A DNA stretch of 7,780 nucleotides, taken from the NCBI GenBank assembly GCA_028275265.1, contig JAPWUZ010000114.1, positions 1-7,780 of the forward strand, given 5' to 3'. Source of the stretch: Armatimonadota bacterium (GTDB taxonomy: Bacteria > Armatimonadota > HRBIN16). Positions 6,102 to 7,780 of this stretch are shown here, piece after piece. The translations under genes were made by a program, and so were the position numbers. The notes under the pieces are model-generated. The model made no database searches, was not told the origin of the DNA, and saw nothing but the letters and a program-made list of their open reading frames with translations. The number at the start of each line of letters is the position of its first letter. Positions within the stretch are counted from its first letter, which is position 1.

Positions 6102-6860
6102 TTACCTGTCCTGCTTGGCAGGCGGACGGTATTGCCCCGTGGGGTGTACCTCTGCCGTTGCCCCCGCCTCGCGCAGCATCCGGCGGTAGTTATCCGCCCT
6201 GCGCCGGGGAAGGTCTACCAGAATGACCATGGGCAGGTCCTTCAGGATACCCCGACAGTGGTCACGCGGTGCAGCCAGAAGATGGCACAGTACATCCAGC
6301 ACCTCTTCCGTATTATGCCCGGCATCTACCAGCACCACGTCGTAGGTGGTGTACTCCAGACTCTCCTCCGCTGCGCCCACAGGAGCTGCGGCGACACCGG
6401 GCTTGGCAGCAGGTTTCAGGTCGTTCTGCCCGTTACAGTTATCGCAGATGAACATCTTCGCACGTGGCGACACCTTCTGTGGCGTGCCACAGTGACGGCA
6501 CACCAGTACCAGCGGAGGCACGACCTGTCCTCCCTCTATCGCCACCACGCGATGGCAGTGCTCGCAAGTGTAGTCCTCCGTTGGAGGCGCCAGAAACAGA
6601 GTTGCCTGTTCACAATAGGGACAGATCGCGCGATACGAGGGCAGGTTGTTCACCTGCATATACTGCCAGCCACCGTATCCGGCGATGCCCAGGCCGGCTA
6701 ATGTGACCAGTACGCCCACCACAAACGGCATCCACGCCGCGATGGTGGACAGATACAGCAGAAACAATCCGAGAAAAAGCACGGCTATCCCCCACCCTAC
6801 AATGGGGATTATCCGTTGCAACTCCGCCTCTATCACTTCGGCGCGGGTCGGCTGTGCCAT
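6102..6860 (-). CDS. Membrane protein with two zinc-ribbon modules and an L7/L12 C-terminal-like domain
   Basis: A 252-residue protein. AAAAGGGGG (6868-6876 on the minus strand) lies 7 nt before ATG. Two membrane segments (about 18-39 and 44-62) are followed by paired Cys motifs: CPYC/CEHC (80-83, 99-102) and CRHC/CDNC (121-124, 139-142), each spaced to bind one zinc. After an Ala/Pro linker (149-165), residues 173-239 (from YDVVLVDAGHN to EAGATAEV) follow the C-terminal domain of ribosomal protein L7/L12 over its whole length without a gap: FDVVL at the start, the Val/Leu helix pattern in the middle, and EEAGAKVEV at the end. The ClpS adaptor shares this fold and is a weaker match. The soluble part is probably cytoplasmic, since zinc ribbons are usually there. 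The role is unknown; a membrane-tethered nucleic-acid, ribosome or protein-interaction factor is inference. It converges on the prepilin gene and has its own promoter. Confidence 0.88.
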   Translation of the reverse strand: MAQPTRAEVIEAELQRIIPIVGWGIAVLFLGLFLLYLSTIAAWMPFVVGVLVTLAGLGIAGYGGWQYMQVNNLPSYRAICPYCEQATLFLAPPTEDYTCEHCHRVVAIEGGQVVPPLVLVCRHCGTPQKVSPRAKMFICDNCNGQNDLKPAAKPGVAAAPVGAAEESLEYTTYDVVLVDAGHNTEEVLDVLCHLLAAPRDHCRGILKDLPMVILVDLPRRRADNYRRMLREAGATAEVHPTGQYRPPAKQDR

Positions 6861-6892
6861 GGCTAGACCCCCTTTTGCGGATTATCGTGTTT

Positions 6893-6922
6893 AAGATAAC
6901 ACGACCACCCGCGTGCTGTCAA
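6893..6922 (-). promoter_or_regulatory. Sigma70-type promoter of the zinc-ribbon membrane protein gene
   Basis: On the minus strand, TTGACA (6917-6922) is a perfect -35, and TATCTT (6893-6898) lies 18 bp downstream as the -10. The -10 ends 32 bp before the ATG. It sits immediately after the terminator of the upstream gene, which supports independent transcription. Confidence 0.75.
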
Positions 6923-6930
6923 CCGTCACG

Positions 6931-6961
6931 AAAAAAAGACGCTGGTTATTTTCCCAGCGTC
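6931..6961 (-). terminator. Intrinsic terminator of the beta-helix protein gene
   Basis: GACGCTGG (6938-6945) and CCAGCGTC (6954-6961) form an 8-bp perfect stem with an 8-nt loop. Seven A at 6931-6937 become the U run when read on the minus strand. It lies about 43 nt after the stop of the DUF4097-type gene and only eight bases from the -35 of the next gene. Confidence 0.9.
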
Positions 6962-7004
6962 CAAGGTCAGGGGGTTTCTTCTTTTTTGTTGTTGCGATAA
7001 AGGC

Positions 7005-7780
7005 TTACAGAGCGCGCATTATCACGTCTCCGCGAATCGTGCGAGCCACCAGCGTGCCGACCTCCGCACCTGTGCCGAAGGTGCCTTCCCATTCGCCCCG
7101 TTCATTGCGTGCGAGAGCGATTCCCAGCTGGTTTTGCACATCGCCATCGGTAGACAGGACTCGCACGGTGCACGCCGAACCCTGCGGTAAGCCTACCGCC
7201 ACATCGCCACTGGCGGTCTGCAGATTTGCCTCTCCGCAGAACGGTTCGCCAAACTCCAGACGGATGTCGCCGCTGGCGGAAGCCAGAGACACCTGCTTCG
7301 CGCGCAGCTGCTGCACCACGATATCGCCGCTGGCCGTGCGAGCACGCAAGCCCTCTGCCCCTGTGCAGGCGCACGCCACGCAACGGATGTCTCCGCTCTG
7401 CGCCTCGAGGTGTGCGCTCTCCGTTTCACTCCTCTCCAGCGTGACGTCACCGCTGGCAGAAATCAGGTGCACTTTGCCCGTCGCCTCGCGTACAGTGATG
7501 TCACCGCTCGCGCTCTCCACACTCACTGGCGACCTCGTACCTTCTACCACCACGTCACCCGCTGTAGACTGTATCTCCAAAGAGACGCCTGTCGGCACGG
7601 TGATATCCACGTCGGCGGAGGCGAACTTGCCCACCCGCGCCAGACGCACGAACACCACATCGCCGCGCTGTTCGATGACCGGCGCCCACGTTCCCGCGCC
7701 CTGCCCGGCTTGCTCCGTGCCCTCGGCGCGAATGGCGCCTTCGGCGTGCACGCGCATCTGCGTCGCGCCTTCCTGTCCTC
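7005..7780 (-). CDS. DUF4097-type beta-helix (putative adhesin) protein, N-terminus outside the window
   Basis: The open frame continues without a stop to the window edge. An ATG at 7757 lies inside it but has no clear ribosome-binding site, and the preceding codons read GQEGATQ in the same style, so I treat the gene as 5'-partial. Counting from that Met, the visible 250 residues hold a series of turns ending in Gly-Asp: STAGDV, SASGDI, SASGDV, AQSGDI, TASGDI, SASGDI, TASGDV, STDGDV (Asp at 68, 86, 104, 123, 145, 164, 185, 206), spaced 18-22 residues. This is the pattern of the right-handed or trimmed beta-helix of DUF4097/DUF4098 'putative adhesin' proteins. Such proteins are often surface or membrane-associated and their function is mostly unknown; some occur with anti-sigma factors. 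No membrane segment or signal is visible in the part seen. Confidence 0.82.
   Translation of the reverse strand, partial: GQEGATQMRVHAEGAIRAEGTEQAGQGAGTWAPVIEQRGDVVFVRLARVGKFASADVDITVPTGVSLEIQSTAGDVVVEGTRSPVSVESASGDITVREATGKVHLISASGDVTLERSETESAHLEAQSGDIRCVACACTGAEGLRARTASGDIVVQQLRAKQVSLASASGDIRLEFGEPFCGEANLQTASGDVAVGLPQGSACTVRVLSTDGDVQNQLGIALARNERGEWEGTFGTGAEVGTLVARTIRGDVIMRAL

Noticed and set aside
6054..6701. Plus-strand open frame of 215 codons opposite the zinc-ribbon gene
   Set aside because: It starts before the strong terminator at 6071-6100 and has no ribosome-binding site; the zinc-ribbon protein has conserved Cys pairs and a good start.
7755..7757. ATG at 7757 as the true start of the beta-helix protein
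   Set aside because: No clear ribosome-binding site and no signal or membrane segment follows it; the frame stays open to the window edge with similar composition.
1..7780. tRNA, rRNA, CRISPR array, insertion sequence or prophage signals
   Set aside because: None were seen: no regularly spaced direct repeats, no transposase or integrase pattern, no tRNA-like cloverleaf.

Overview
The window is about 60% G+C and looks chromosomal. It most resembles an Armatimonadota genome, possibly a thermophile. The best clue is the prepilin at 5279-6028: its FTLIELLVVIAIIAILAA helix followed by LFPVFAQAREKARQ, and its H-X9-DG C-terminus, are typical of the large prepilin families of that phylum (also of Planctomycetes and relatives). 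The thermitase-like subtilase and the multidomain secreted proteins fit, but the placement is inference from recognition and no marker gene is present.

Layout. (1) 59-562 (+) encodes a small secreted coiled-coil protein of the Spy/CpxP/ZraP type and ends in a strong intrinsic terminator. (2) 674-2734 (+) encodes a secreted multidomain zinc metalloprotease (HELGHQLGLTD). (3) 2714-4750 (-) encodes a secreted S8 subtilase with an IPT/TIG domain; its 3' end overlaps the metalloprotease gene tail to tail by 21 bp. (4) 4751-5278 is a 528-bp regulatory region. It holds the subtilase promoter, a REP-like palindrome, a near-consensus forward promoter, a complete cobalamin (B12) riboswitch, a riboswitch terminator, and a second hairpin whose loop is an exact complement of the downstream ribosome-binding site. 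(5) 5279-6028 (+) encodes the prepilin-like protein under this leader, followed at once by a strong terminator, so the unit appears monocistronic. (6) 6102-6860 (-) encodes a membrane zinc-ribbon protein with a C-terminal domain like that of ribosomal protein L7/L12. (7) 7005-7780 (-) is the 3' part of a DUF4097-type beta-helix protein that runs off the window.

Five of the six genes encode proteins that appear exported or membrane-anchored, and the sixth probably is too, so this is a cell-envelope neighbourhood made of separately transcribed units rather than one operon. The main point of interest is the cobalamin riboswitch: its only visible target is a type IV pilin-like protein, not a B12 synthesis, transport or B12-independent isozyme gene. 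The leader appears to carry two layers of control, transcription termination and possible ribosome-binding-site masking.
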